Positions 25,501 through 31,876 of a DNA stretch of 64,000 nt are shown here, piece after piece. Below the pieces are notes generated by a model. The model saw only the letters and a list, made by a program, of their open reading frames with translations, was not told the origin of the DNA and did no database searches. Origin of the DNA: Deltaproteobacteria bacterium (GTDB lineage Bacteria; Myxococcota; JACRCW01); NCBI GenBank assembly GCA_016218805.1, contig JACRCW010000153.1, positions 1 through 64,000 of the forward strand, written 5' to 3'. Each line of letters starts with the position of its first letter. Position 1 is the stretch's first letter. Both the position numbers and the translations under genes were made by a program.

Positions 25501-28500
25501 GTGACCGTGTTCTGGTCATTCACGGTCATCTTGACGTTGTGCTTGCCAATCTTGAACTCGTGGCTTCCTGGCGAGTTCACCGCCGCGGCAACCTTCTGCA
25601 GGTCACCGTTGGCGCTGCCCGTGCTCCCCGCGTGGCCAGGGATCTTGGCCGCGCCCCACAGGAGGTCCTTGGCTTCCTGGTCAGAGAGCTTGGGCGCGCC
25701 AATCTTGTCCAGCACCTGGAAGTTGTTGAGCGTCTTGCGGACGCGCTCCTGCTGCTCCTCCAACGTGGTGGCGCCGTTGATGTAGTTCGTGGCGGCCTGC
25801 AGCTGGTTGGGGTCCTGCTTCTCCAGCGGCACGCCCGCGTCACGCACCATGCCGGCCACGTCCCCGGCGGTGATCTCCTTGGGCGGGCCCTTGGGGTCCG
25901 CCTTCCCGTCGGGGTTCATCACCTTGGCGGCATACGCGCCATTCTGGTTCACCTGCGCCTGCGTGATGCCGCCCTGCTCCTGGCCGCGGGTGTTGAACGT
26001 GTTGACGGCCTGCTCGTTCCACAGCGCCTGCGGCGGGTTCTCGCCCAGGCCGGTGCCGATCTTCTGCGCGTCCTCCTCGGTGAGCGGCGGCCCCTGCCGA
26101 ACGGGCTTGCTGTCGACGATCGTCTTGGTCTCTGCCGCCGTGAACTCCGGGATGCCCTTGTTCTCCAGGACGTTGAACGTGTTCAGCGTCTTGCGCAGTT
26201 TCTCGGCCTGCTCGCCGGCGTCCTTGGCGTCGTTGACGTAGGCGGTGGCCTCCTGCAGGTGCGCGGGGTCCAGCTTGGACACGTCCACGCCGGCGTCCTT
26301 GGCCACCTGCGCCACGTCGTCCTGGGTCAGGGCCTTGGCGGGTTCATCCTTGTTGTCCTCCTTGATGCCCAGCGCCTCGCGCGCGGTCTTGCCGTTGGCG
26401 TTGACCTGCTTGTCCTCCAGCGACCCCTCCTTCGCGGCCGCGTCGTGGACCATGTTGATGGCCTGGTCGTGCCACATGTTGCCCGCGTTCACCGTTGTGT
26501 CGTCGCGCGGGATGTCCACCGGTGGCCGCGTCTCCGCGGGGGCCGCCGCGGCACCCTCCTGCGGCGGTGCCTCTTTGGCCGCGGTGGGCTCCGTCGTCGG
26601 AGGAGGAGGCGCCGGTGGCGCAGCGTCCGCCGGCTGCTGCGCGTCCGCCGCTTGGGGCGCTGGCGCCGCCGTTCCACGGCGCGCGGGCGCGCGGGCCTGG
26701 GCGTGCACCGCGCCTTCCGGCTGCGCCGCTGGGGCGTGCTCCCCTCTCGCTGCGCGGCCTCGCGCTCCACCACCACGCCGGCCGCCGTGCGCGCGCGGCT
26801 CCTGCGCCGGTTGTTCGGCGAGGTGCGCCTGTGCCCGCGCAATCGCCTCTTCAACGCTCTGCCCGGCCTCCGCGTCCAGCGCGGCGGTCTTCTCAGCAAA
26901 GTTCTTCCGGAGCAGTTCCTCCTTGAGCTTGGCGGTCTCGCCCTTCATCCAGTGGGCAATCGCCTCGCCGCCCTTGGTCTTGGCCAACAGCTCCGGCGGC
27001 AGGTCACGCGCGGCCTGCGCCGCCACCCGCCCCGCGGCCTCACGCGCCACGTCCATGAGCTTCTCTCCCGGCACCTTCCGCGCAAGGTCCAGCGCCAGGT
27101 TGCGCAGGCTCTCCGGGCCCTTGGTGGCGCCCAGCGTTCCCGGCGCCACGGCATGGGCCGCCGCCACCACGTGACCCGCCAGCACGGCCCCGTCCATCTT
27201 CCGCACAAGCTGGCCCACCTTGCGCGTCAGCTCGCCGCCGTTGGCCTTGCCGAGCAGGTCCCCCGGCATGCGCGCGGCAATCCCGCTGGCCACGCTGGCC
27301 AGGGACTCCACCGCCGCCTTCTTGACCACCTCCGAACTGAGTTTCTTGAACAGCCCCACCGCTTCCGGGTTTTCAGGCGCATTCACCGCCTGCTTGTGCG
27401 CAACCGCCTTGGCCGTCTCCGCCACCAGCGACGCCTCGCCCGCCGTGGGTTTGCTCCCCTTGCGGGACGTGGCGACCTGCTCGCGCGCGACAGAAGGCCG
27501 GGCAGCCTCCCGCAGCCCGACGGCCGCGTGAACCTCGGCCGCCGCACCGTTGGGTGCGGCCGCCGCCACCGGTTCGTTCGCGGACGGTGGGGCTGCTCCG
27601 GCTCCCGCCGGTTCCGCGCGGGCGCGCTCCGCGATTCTCGACGACGCGGCGTTCAGCGAACTGAGCGAACCACCCAGCACCTTCGCCACGTTGCCCGCCG
27701 CGTCCGTCAGCCGGTTGATGCACCGCGCGGCGTTCTTCACCACGTCCTGGACGCCGCTCCCGGCCCACGCCCCATCACTCTTGGCCTCGCGGTGCAGGAC
27801 GGCCAACTGCTTCTTCAGCTGGCCGGCCCCATCCGCCAGTGTCGTCGCGCTGCCGGCCACCTCGCTCATTGCTGCGTGCAGTTCCCCCTTGCCAACACCC
27901 TGCTCCACCTCGCGCGTGAGCCGGCGGAGCTCGCCTTGCGCGGCGCGGGCCTCGCCCATCAGGCGCCCGGCCTGCACCGTCGCCTGGCCCAACTCGCGCG
28001 CCCACCCGGCGGGGGCGCCGTCGCGCGCGGCCGCGCGTGCCAGCGTGGTGGCCTGCTGCAGCTCACCGCGCACGTCGGTGGCGGCCAGGGACGCTTTCTC
28101 CAGTTGCCCGCGCGCGTGCTCCACGCGCACGCCCACCGGCGCCTGCTGCGCGCCGGTCACGTCTCCCATCTGCAGGCGGTGCCGGACGTCGTCCAGTTGT
28201 TCCTGCGCGCGCGGGTCCGCCTCCGGCAGCAGCGCCTGCTCGGCGGACGGGCGGTCCGTCTGGGGCGCCGGTGCCTCGGCGGAATCCTCGTAGCCCGTCG
28301 TTGCCAGGCGGGCCGCGGCCTCCGCGGCGGGACCCTGCGGAGCCGTGCGCTGGACCGCGGCGGCATCCTCCGCGCGGTCGGCGTCTTCCTTCGGCGGCAG
28401 GCGGAGCTCCTGCCCGGCCTTCAGTGACCCGTCCTCGGCCACCTGCGGGTTGAGCTCGCGGAGTTTCTCCTCGGTCGTGCCGTTGTCGCGCGCCACATCG

Positions 28501-28598
28501 GCAAGCGTCTCGCCGGCCTTGGCGGTGGCCTTGGGTTCCTGCTTCTGCTCATCGTCCTGCTTCTGGACCGCCCTGGAACCACCGCTCTCAACGCGCAT
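19509..28598 (-). CDS. Giant polymorphic toxin: LysM, zincin, RelA/SpoT-like and ADP-ribosyltransferase domains
   Basis: A 3,029-residue protein. ATG 28598 follows GGGGGAGG at good spacing; there is no signal peptide. In order: LysM motif (23-69); Ala-rich helical region; two related helical repeats (697-830 and 835-990, sharing W(H/N)xQAxN and QVNxNG); Gly/Ala-rich hydrophobic stretch (1040-1190); two more LysM-like motifs (about 1520 and 1595-1655); a second hydrophobic stretch (1917-1950); a zincin-like domain with HEVVH at 2294-2298; a RelA/SpoT synthetase-like domain (2690-2805; D2715, R2718, KDRFTTPTAEGYRDV, E2772 in VEVQLQH); and a C-terminal R-S-E ADP-ribosyltransferase (about 2870-3020; R2928, STTS 2959-2962, E2997-S-E2999, the ExE of arginine-specific enzymes). 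The zincin may release the C terminus. The delivery route is not evident. Confidence 0.85.
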   Translation of the reverse strand: MRVESGGSRAVQKQDDEQKQEPKATAKAGETLADVARDNGTTEEKLRELNPQVAEDGSLKAGQELRLPPKEDADRAEDAAAVQRTAPQGPAAEAAARLATTGYEDSAEAPAPQTDRPSAEQALLPEADPRAQEQLDDVRHRLQMGDVTGAQQAPVGVRVEHARGQLEKASLAATDVRGELQQATTLARAAARDGAPAGWARELGQATVQAGRLMGEARAAQGELRRLTREVEQGVGKGELHAAMSEVAGSATTLADGAGQLKKQLAVLHREAKSDGAWAGSGVQDVVKNAARCINRLTDAAGNVAKVLGGSLSSLNAASSRIAERARAEPAGAGAAPPSANEPVAAAAPNGAAAEVHAAVGLREAARPSVAREQVATSRKGSKPTAGEASLVAETAKAVAHKQAVNAPENPEAVGLFKKLSSEVVKKAAVESLASVASGIAARMPGDLLGKANGGELTRKVGQLVRKMDGAVLAGHVVAAAHAVAPGTLGATKGPESLRNLALDLARKVPGEKLMDVAREAAGRVAAQAARDLPPELLAKTKGGEAIAHWMKGETAKLKEELLRKNFAEKTAALDAEAGQSVEEAIARAQAHLAEQPAQEPRAHGGRRGGGARGRAARGEHAPAAQPEGAVHAQARAPARRGTAAPAPQAADAQQPADAAPPAPPPPTTEPTAAKEAPPQEGAAAAPAETRPPVDIPRDDTTVNAGNMWHDQAINMVHDAAAKEGSLEDKQVNANGKTAREALGIKEDNKDEPAKALTQDDVAQVAKDAGVDVSKLDPAHLQEATAYVNDAKDAGEQAEKLRKTLNTFNVLENKGIPEFTAAETKTIVDSKPVRQGPPLTEEDAQKIGTGLGENPPQALWNEQAVNTFNTRGQEQGGITQAQVNQNGAYAAKVMNPDGKADPKGPPKEITAGDVAGMVRDAGVPLEKQDPNQLQAATNYINGATTLEEQQERVRKTLNNFQVLDKIGAPKLSDQEAKDLLWGAAKIPGHAGSTGSANGDLQKVAAAVNSPGSHEFKIGKHNVKMTVNDQNTVTGSSTKKPSFLSKVGSFIKKAAPIVLKVASFIPGPVGVAARVVSGVINVVKAVKAGSILGAVSGIASTVAGGITGALGKGFDAASKGLKTVVNVCNGVAQAARGIQSIKQGGIAGIVGGVAGVVGGVAQGLGNAASGASKAMESVGKKLGEVSKHLQNASQGIGAVQNIQAANKAVNDAKAALAQARASGDATAVRDAEKRLADAESSKRSSLLGAASTAASLGASYASGPKQDGTGGGLKHGLNVASGALNTARAVNEKDYLGAAASGLFTASTIKDGKDGPAVEQNRDKDGNLVDAQGNVVTDPAKAGTHQVFDGLRAAANLGQAADSVLKSGQAEKAAEQAVRDAESSLAQARASGDSRAVADAEQQLRKAREGAVGARQASWDARSAGAAALQGTLDSRKATRDTAAGKAELARAEAARAAAEADVMQLPVSNRNFSDLVQAVPGGGLPDGHGADGQGADGEGAPGGDPSAGTAETPPPVATKDVKLPPGGSLEKLARDNNVTVAELRAANPELAKYKDTEIPAGINLKVPLQTQDAAGRDALKNYYAATQAGATADVKGGNYTVKAGDNLTTLSQDVAKRLGISEADAKATLMMYNPQLAASDGKLYRDNKLFIPEGAAGNAAQVLKDAQGLPLGSAQYNQKVREAQTKIGDELKRTTDALRNDQLSPQVRAALLAEKAQLEHARAQATAMDPILSTQVAQHAREGNAPDAVRNDILSREAAAQSALKDAAAKADADVRALADLYKKTADDPSATQAQRDWAKRSLEGINAGIQAGDKQRTDALNKDLAQLAQRYGGTMNRGGLGDGMADFIGINVSGMKADARGEFQTLQDTYKQYQSKGFLTEKERQIIDQKVDNLHRRLGDVDTHRKAATDWVKDTGTSLAVGAVGVATGGAGFAVAAGAGALAGVTVRTGTGALADGRDYQVRDFAQDALKGTAEGVTGAVGAGKGGAIFARAAENAGVKVIGGTAGKVSGGVVGGLADAAVGNASGAAAGKAVELDNWSQGFGQGLRNMQDAATSSVTTREGLAGVVVGGAVGGLGGLKGTAVDVNLTGGGRTAGAPRVTPADVGTPLPVHPPGALAAPNNAPRTAANPHGVPMDAPHVADPAVRPAAQGQPPEAPGARLEADAYTPLQQQKRNQLFRDAAASGRSVPAEAQARLEQGGVAVAPDLVLSADGGIRERIIIKPEGNHPLNRFARSLNEKFGNGRVATDTPLKVVYDPELSPHANASYDPATNTLAVSHEAVVDLHPGNNSSAHEVVHAAKAAAVRRGTPRPDFGRTTFDHTADPSVFGNPHDARGLDLSPEGAQAAARRAEAFQKGHDSGAAPQGEYAGGNSHDEVTTHAQDMRNQLLTARAEALRGGQPAKVYDGLRMAQAKAARAEVLGAQLSHNAGHALAHGNIDAAVQAPLRRGDQSVVRVEVPADGIRPAFTMDMPVPVGRTPAELAVHVREQLAQNAAHGEAMRQQARSVTEALRGLDPRKLTLRETAARLDAAAKNTILLSDSQRLAGIDARIRELEPRARTDPAAAKELASQRVMRETALRNAVGVQVGGAQGRALVTHTASAAGATDIPGFVASTRAEFGRAVDALDARPAPGADAELVTPQLDAPGGRTRQQIEAGLDAAYTRAAEAHPRLKADLEGLAARTGGQASVPGLKGRPRALEKVLADYGGDPTRLKDLARGMVVYDSPEAFARGLEDLRRTYPDAVIKDRFTTPTAEGYRDVIAHVPMQGTTVEVQLQHRDVLAVKEGPGHRIYEQIRSLEARARQDGRALTGPEQAYVDGLRQRSRALYDVALHGRALEPAARAYLDQRVPLGELARARLDDATAASPQLRAHPEEARAIHAYTMSGFKELNRALRSTDPAAIREHLPYVAALNRGLSRLPAYQGRVLRGLQLDNPAALVAQYRAHMAEGVPVVHHDFLSTTSAASAPTTLGRRNVVYDIQSRTGRDISALSYFGRAESEVLFAHGTAFRVEAVDVRPDGSVHIRMTEAE

Positions 28599-28962
28599 GT
28601 GTTTCTGCCTCCCCCCGGCCGCCACCGCCGCAACCGGGAACCGGACAACCCCGGCAGTATTGCCTGCGGTCAAGGTTGCAGCATCCGTCGTTGGGTGGTC
28701 CAGTGTCCCACTCGTCGTGGGTGCGTCATGGCGCGGTGCCGCAACCGTTTGGCGCGCGTGGATACGCCCCTGCGGACGCTGCGTTGACGCATTGGGACGC
28801 TGGCCGCCGAGTCGAGTCCAGGCGCAGGGCGGTGTGGTGCTGGCGCAGGTGGAGAAGGGCGAAGAGGCGCGGTTGCCCGTGACTCACCGGCTGGTGCACC
28901 GCTGACGGCGACGCGGTTGGACCGCGCGTGGAACGCGGCAGTCCCGCAGTTGCTGCACCTCC
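28599..28962. other. Gene-free gap upstream of the toxin
   Basis: About 364 bp between the toxin start and the tail-collar gene stop. The stretch next to the toxin holds its ribosome binding site (complement of 28605-28615). No open frame here has a plausible start, homology and codon use. A plus-strand frame that ends at 28905 reads VVLAQVEKGEEARLPVTH near its end and could be a gene remnant, but this is weak. CGCGGT at 28912-28917 and ACCGCG at 28921-28926 form a short hairpin that may end tail-collar transcription. Confidence 0.5.
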
Positions 28963-29967
28963 TCAGTTCTTGATGATGTAGTTGACCACCAGTGATGGAG
29001 GCATGGTGTTGTGCGCGGCTCCTGCACCGGTGTTTTCCATGAGGTCCGCGCCGCCCCCCGGTGTGAAACCTGCGGCCCCGTTGGCAAAGCCCGCCAGCCC
29101 GGTGGTGGCGGCGGTATTCAGTTGTGCGGGTGTGGCTCCAACGCTGGCCTGGAGTCGGTGGTCATGCGCGGCCAGTTCCGCAACCGTGAGGACGTGGTTC
29201 TCTTCACCGCCGCGGCTGCCAAGCGCGTTGTCCAGCACGGCGGACGCCGCGCCGCCAGCGCCCACGGGCACGCGCCGCCGGAAGTCCGGGAGGTTGAAGG
29301 TGGTGGAGCCGTCGCCGGCGCCGTACGCGGTCTGGATGACGCCGTACAGCGCCCCATAGGTCGCTCGGGAAACCTCGCGGCCGTCACACAACAACCAACC
29401 CGGCGGTGCGCTGGTCCCGCCAAAGGGCGTCATGGCGCCGGTGGGAACGCTGCCGTCCCCGGAGATGCGCCCGCCCACCGGCAGGTCACCGTCCACCACA
29501 AACGCGCTGCCCGGCGCAGCCCGCAGGGCGTACGCCGAGGAACCCAGCCGCTGCCGCCCCGCCAACAGTACAAATGCCGCATCACCCGGGGCCGGCGCGG
29601 TGACCTGGACCTCCAGTTCCAGGAACATCTCCGCGCCGCCCAACGCACCAAAGGAACCACCGGTCACCGTCCCCGTGCCAAGGATGACCGCAAACCGACC
29701 GGCGCTCACACCCACACCCGTGAGCGTCTCCTGGTACAGCGGGCTGCCACCAACCCGAACCGCGTAGACGGAAAGCTGCACATTCATGGTGCCATCCACT
29801 GGCACGCCGTTCCTTTCCAGGAAGCCGCTGTAGGGGATGCCCGTGGAGTCCGTCTGTCCACCTCCCCACGCGGCAAGCGCCAAGTTGCCCCCGGTGAACA
29901 GGACGGCGAATGCCAGTGCGGCAGCCCCGGCAGACGCCACAACCTTTCGCTTGCTGTGGTGATCCAT
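28963..29967 (-). CDS. Exported phage-tail-collar domain protein
   Basis: A 334-residue protein with an N-terminal signal peptide or anchor (AGAAALAFAVLFTGGNLALA). The N-terminal half resembles beta-sandwich surface proteins (GIPYSGFLERNGVPVDGTMNVQLSVY). The C-terminal half is a Tail_collar/microcystin-dependent-protein domain: PFGGTSAPPGWLLCDGREVSR, YGAGDGSTTFNLPDFRRRVPVGAG, LAAHDHR and the terminal HNTMPPSLVVNYIIKN. Start ATG 29967 follows AGGGAAGG at 6 nt. In phages this domain sits at tail-fibre tips and binds ligands; here, with an export signal and no phage genes nearby, it is more likely a surface-attached binding protein. It precedes the toxin on the same strand, but a 364-bp gap makes cotranscription doubtful. 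Confidence 0.85.
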   Translation of the reverse strand: MDHHSKRKVVASAGAAALAFAVLFTGGNLALAAWGGGQTDSTGIPYSGFLERNGVPVDGTMNVQLSVYAVRVGGSPLYQETLTGVGVSAGRFAVILGTGTVTGGSFGALGGAEMFLELEVQVTAPAPGDAAFVLLAGRQRLGSSAYALRAAPGSAFVVDGDLPVGGRISGDGSVPTGAMTPFGGTSAPPGWLLCDGREVSRATYGALYGVIQTAYGAGDGSTTFNLPDFRRRVPVGAGGAASAVLDNALGSRGGEENHVLTVAELAAHDHRLQASVGATPAQLNTAATTGLAGFANGAAGFTPGGGADLMENTGAGAAHNTMPPSLVVNYIIKN

Positions 29968-30233
29968 GTGTTGCCTTCCCTGGAGTTGGGCGGCGGCTTG
30001 GCGCCGACGTCATGGTGCGCTGTCACTGTGCCAGACCGGGGATGGTCTGCAAGCTCGCTCCGCCGACGGAGCGCGCAAGCCACACCTGGACCTTCCCGCG
30101 GCTCCGGCCCCAGGTAGGCCTCTTTCCCGCCGCACACCCGTCGAGTCGGCGGGTCAACACCTTGACCACGCCGGCGGTGATTCGGGCCGGTGCCTCAGCG
30201 GCGCGCTGTGGGCACGGCACAACCCGGCCTGCT

Positions 30234-31049
30234 ATGGCTGCGCCCCGCATGGTGACGACGGAACAGGACGACAACCCGGTCACGCCCCGCGCGGTTGCCC
30301 TCCGCGACGGTTTCCGCCTCTGCGCCGCGCAGGAGTGGACCCGGCCCGGCGCCGCCGCGTCGGTGTTGCTGGCGTCACCGGCGGGCGCCGCCGCGGAGGG
30401 ATTGCACGCATTCTGCCGCGCGCTGTGTGAACGCAAACTCGACGTGCTGCTGTTCCCGCCCGCCGGGGAGGGTGCGGTCCCGTCACCGGCCGAGGACGCG
30501 GCACGGCTGGACGCGTGCGTGCGCGGTTGGCGGCCGCGTTCGCGCGGGCGGGTGTGCGTGATGGGGTCGGTGTTCCAGGCGCTCACCGCATTCAACGCGC
30601 TGCTGGCGGACGGCGCCGTGGACGCGGCCATCCTGCACGCGCCGGTGATGCCACGCCGCCTCCCGTTGCACCGCCGCTGGCACCTGGCGCGCGGGCGGAC
30701 TGCGGCGCTGGCCGCCCGCCTGTTTGGGGGCGTTCAGGTCCCGGCGGCGTGGGCGCTGCCCGGACCCGGGTCAGACGGCACGGTGGCACTGCGGGACCTG
30801 GCCGCGTGGTGTGACGCCGCCACGAGCGTGCCGCCGGGAGCCAACGTCAAGCCGGTGCTGTTCCTGGCGGGCGAACGCGACGAGCGCGTCCCACCCGCCC
30901 ACGTGCTGCGCCTCTACCAGGCCACGGGCGGTGACAAGCGCCTGGAGGTGGTGGCCGACGCCGGGCACGAGCTGCTGCGCGAGGACCCGGTGCGCACCGC
31001 CGAGGCGACCGCGCGGTTCATCCACGACGTGGTGGTGGCGCGCGGCTGA
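30234..31049 (+). CDS. Alpha/beta-hydrolase-like protein with degenerate nucleophile elbow
   Basis: A 271-residue protein with an alpha/beta-hydrolase outline. A strand at RVCVMGSVFQALTAFNALL stands where the nucleophile elbow should be, the acid strand is VLFLAGERDERVPPAH, and the terminal catalytic His candidate is VADAGHELL. The normal GxSxG is absent: the sequence reads MGSVFQ, with Ser preceded directly by Gly and not followed by Gly at +2. The protein may therefore be a non-catalytic relative or use altered geometry. ATG 30234 is chosen; ATG 30249 is also possible, and neither has a clear ribosome binding site. It is divergent from the tail-collar gene across 266 bp that I could not resolve into promoters. 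Confidence 0.6.
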   Translation: MAAPRMVTTEQDDNPVTPRAVALRDGFRLCAAQEWTRPGAAASVLLASPAGAAAEGLHAFCRALCERKLDVLLFPPAGEGAVPSPAEDAARLDACVRGWRPRSRGRVCVMGSVFQALTAFNALLADGAVDAAILHAPVMPRRLPLHRRWHLARGRTAALAARLFGGVQVPAAWALPGPGSDGTVALRDLAAWCDAATSVPPGANVKPVLFLAGERDERVPPAHVLRLYQATGGDKRLEVVADAGHELLREDPVRTAEATARFIHDVVVARG

Positions 31050-31266
31050 GGCGGGTCACGCTTCTTCAGCGCTTCGGCTGCCTCGGGTGCGCGCACTCCG
31101 CCCCTTCCGCAACATTGGGACGCGACCCGGCCACTTCTGCCCGCCTCCACCACTTCAACAAGCAGTGCGGGCAACACCGGCCTGCGTGAAACATGCCCAG
31201 TCAAGACGCCACAGTCGGGCTTGCGGGAGGGGGTAGCAAGGCGCGCGCGGGCACGACACCCGCACC

Positions 31267-31707
31267 TCAGGATCCGGCCGCCCGGCGTGACATCAAGCGA
31301 GGCAACAGGAGCGCCTGTGCCACCCAGAACACCGTGCGCACCGTCATGGCGGCCACCGTGCGGCCCTCAAACGCACCACCCTGCACCACGTGGACGCCCA
31401 ACGCGCCGAAGACCGCGAGCGTCAGCACCGCGAGGAGGCGGGCGCCCCAGACCGCCCACGCGCGTTCCGCCAGCACCGCCAGGCCGGTGGCAACATAGAG
31501 AAAGCCCGCGCCGAAATTGAAGACGAGCACGAACGGCACGACGTTGCCGGCCGCTTCCCGCGCAGCCGCACCGCCGAACAGCGTGTGCCCGCCCTCGACC
31601 AGGGTGGCCACGCCGAACGCCACCGCCAGGCCACCCGCGAGCCAGCGCCACCAGGACGCACGACCGGGCCCGCCCGCGGTCACGCTCCCCACCACAGAAA
31701 CACCCAT
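31267..31707 (-). CDS. Small four-helix membrane protein
   Basis: A 146-residue integral membrane protein with about four hydrophobic segments (near residues 22-38, 58-80, 88-105 and 120-138). ATG 31707 follows GGAGGT at good spacing, so the gene is real. I do not recognise a family with confidence; the layout resembles small DoxX-like or DUF4345-like membrane proteins, but that is a guess. It diverges from the RND efflux operon. The 169-bp intergenic region between them has unusually low GC and carries repeated AGTAA/TTACT half-sites, so the TetR regulator at 36528 could control it too. Confidence 0.75.
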   Translation of the reverse strand: MGVSVVGSVTAGGPGRASWWRWLAGGLAVAFGVATLVEGGHTLFGGAAAREAAGNVVPFVLVFNFGAGFLYVATGLAVLAERAWAVWGARLLAVLTLAVFGALGVHVVQGGAFEGRTVAAMTVRTVFWVAQALLLPRLMSRRAAGS

Positions 31708-31722
31708 GACACCTCCGTCCGC

Positions 31723-31735
31723 TTGTAAGTAACAA
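31723..31735. promoter_or_regulatory. Possible second operator near the divergent membrane-protein gene
   Basis: TTGT-AAGTA-ACAA is a perfect 4-bp-arm inverted repeat that contains the same AAGTAA word seen in the array at 31814-31837. It lies 16 bp upstream of the start codon at 31707, where a bound repressor would block transcription of the small membrane protein. Confidence 0.4.
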
Positions 31736-31813
31736 CTTTCAACGTCCCCGTCAAACGCACGGGCGTGACCGGCGACGGACCACAGACCATCACGTGCCCC
31801 TCATTGCAAAGCA

Positions 31814-31837
31814 AGTAATCGCTTACTACTAGTAAGC
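31814..31837. promoter_or_regulatory. Candidate TetR operator array upstream of the RND operon
   Basis: Alternating half-sites AGTAA (31814-31818), TTACT (31823-31827) and AGTAA (31831-31835) make two overlapping palindromes. The second is the stronger, with GCTTACT at 31821-31827 and AGTAAGC at 31831-31837 as perfect 7-bp arms. The array sits 40-63 bp before the adaptor start at 31877, in an AT-richer island of a very GC-rich genome. The likely ligand is the TetR protein encoded by the last gene of the operon. Confidence 0.6.
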
Positions 31838-31876
31838 ACATTCATACGTCATGGCGGTCACCCCTGGAGGTTCAAG

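Noticed and set aside
25038-28427. Plus-strand open frame of 1,129 codons opposite the toxin gene
   Set aside because: It is an antisense shadow of a high-GC coding strand: His/Arg/Leu-rich composition, no domain similarity, no ribosome binding site. The minus-strand frame has clear domains.
28345-28905. Plus-strand 186-codon frame across the toxin promoter region
   Set aside because: Its first half is a shadow of the toxin N terminus. The tail has some protein-like sequence, but no start or homology supports a gene.
28963-29967. Prophage or tailocin remnant
   Set aside because: Only one collar domain is present, with a signal peptide, and there are no other phage structural, lysis or integrase genes.
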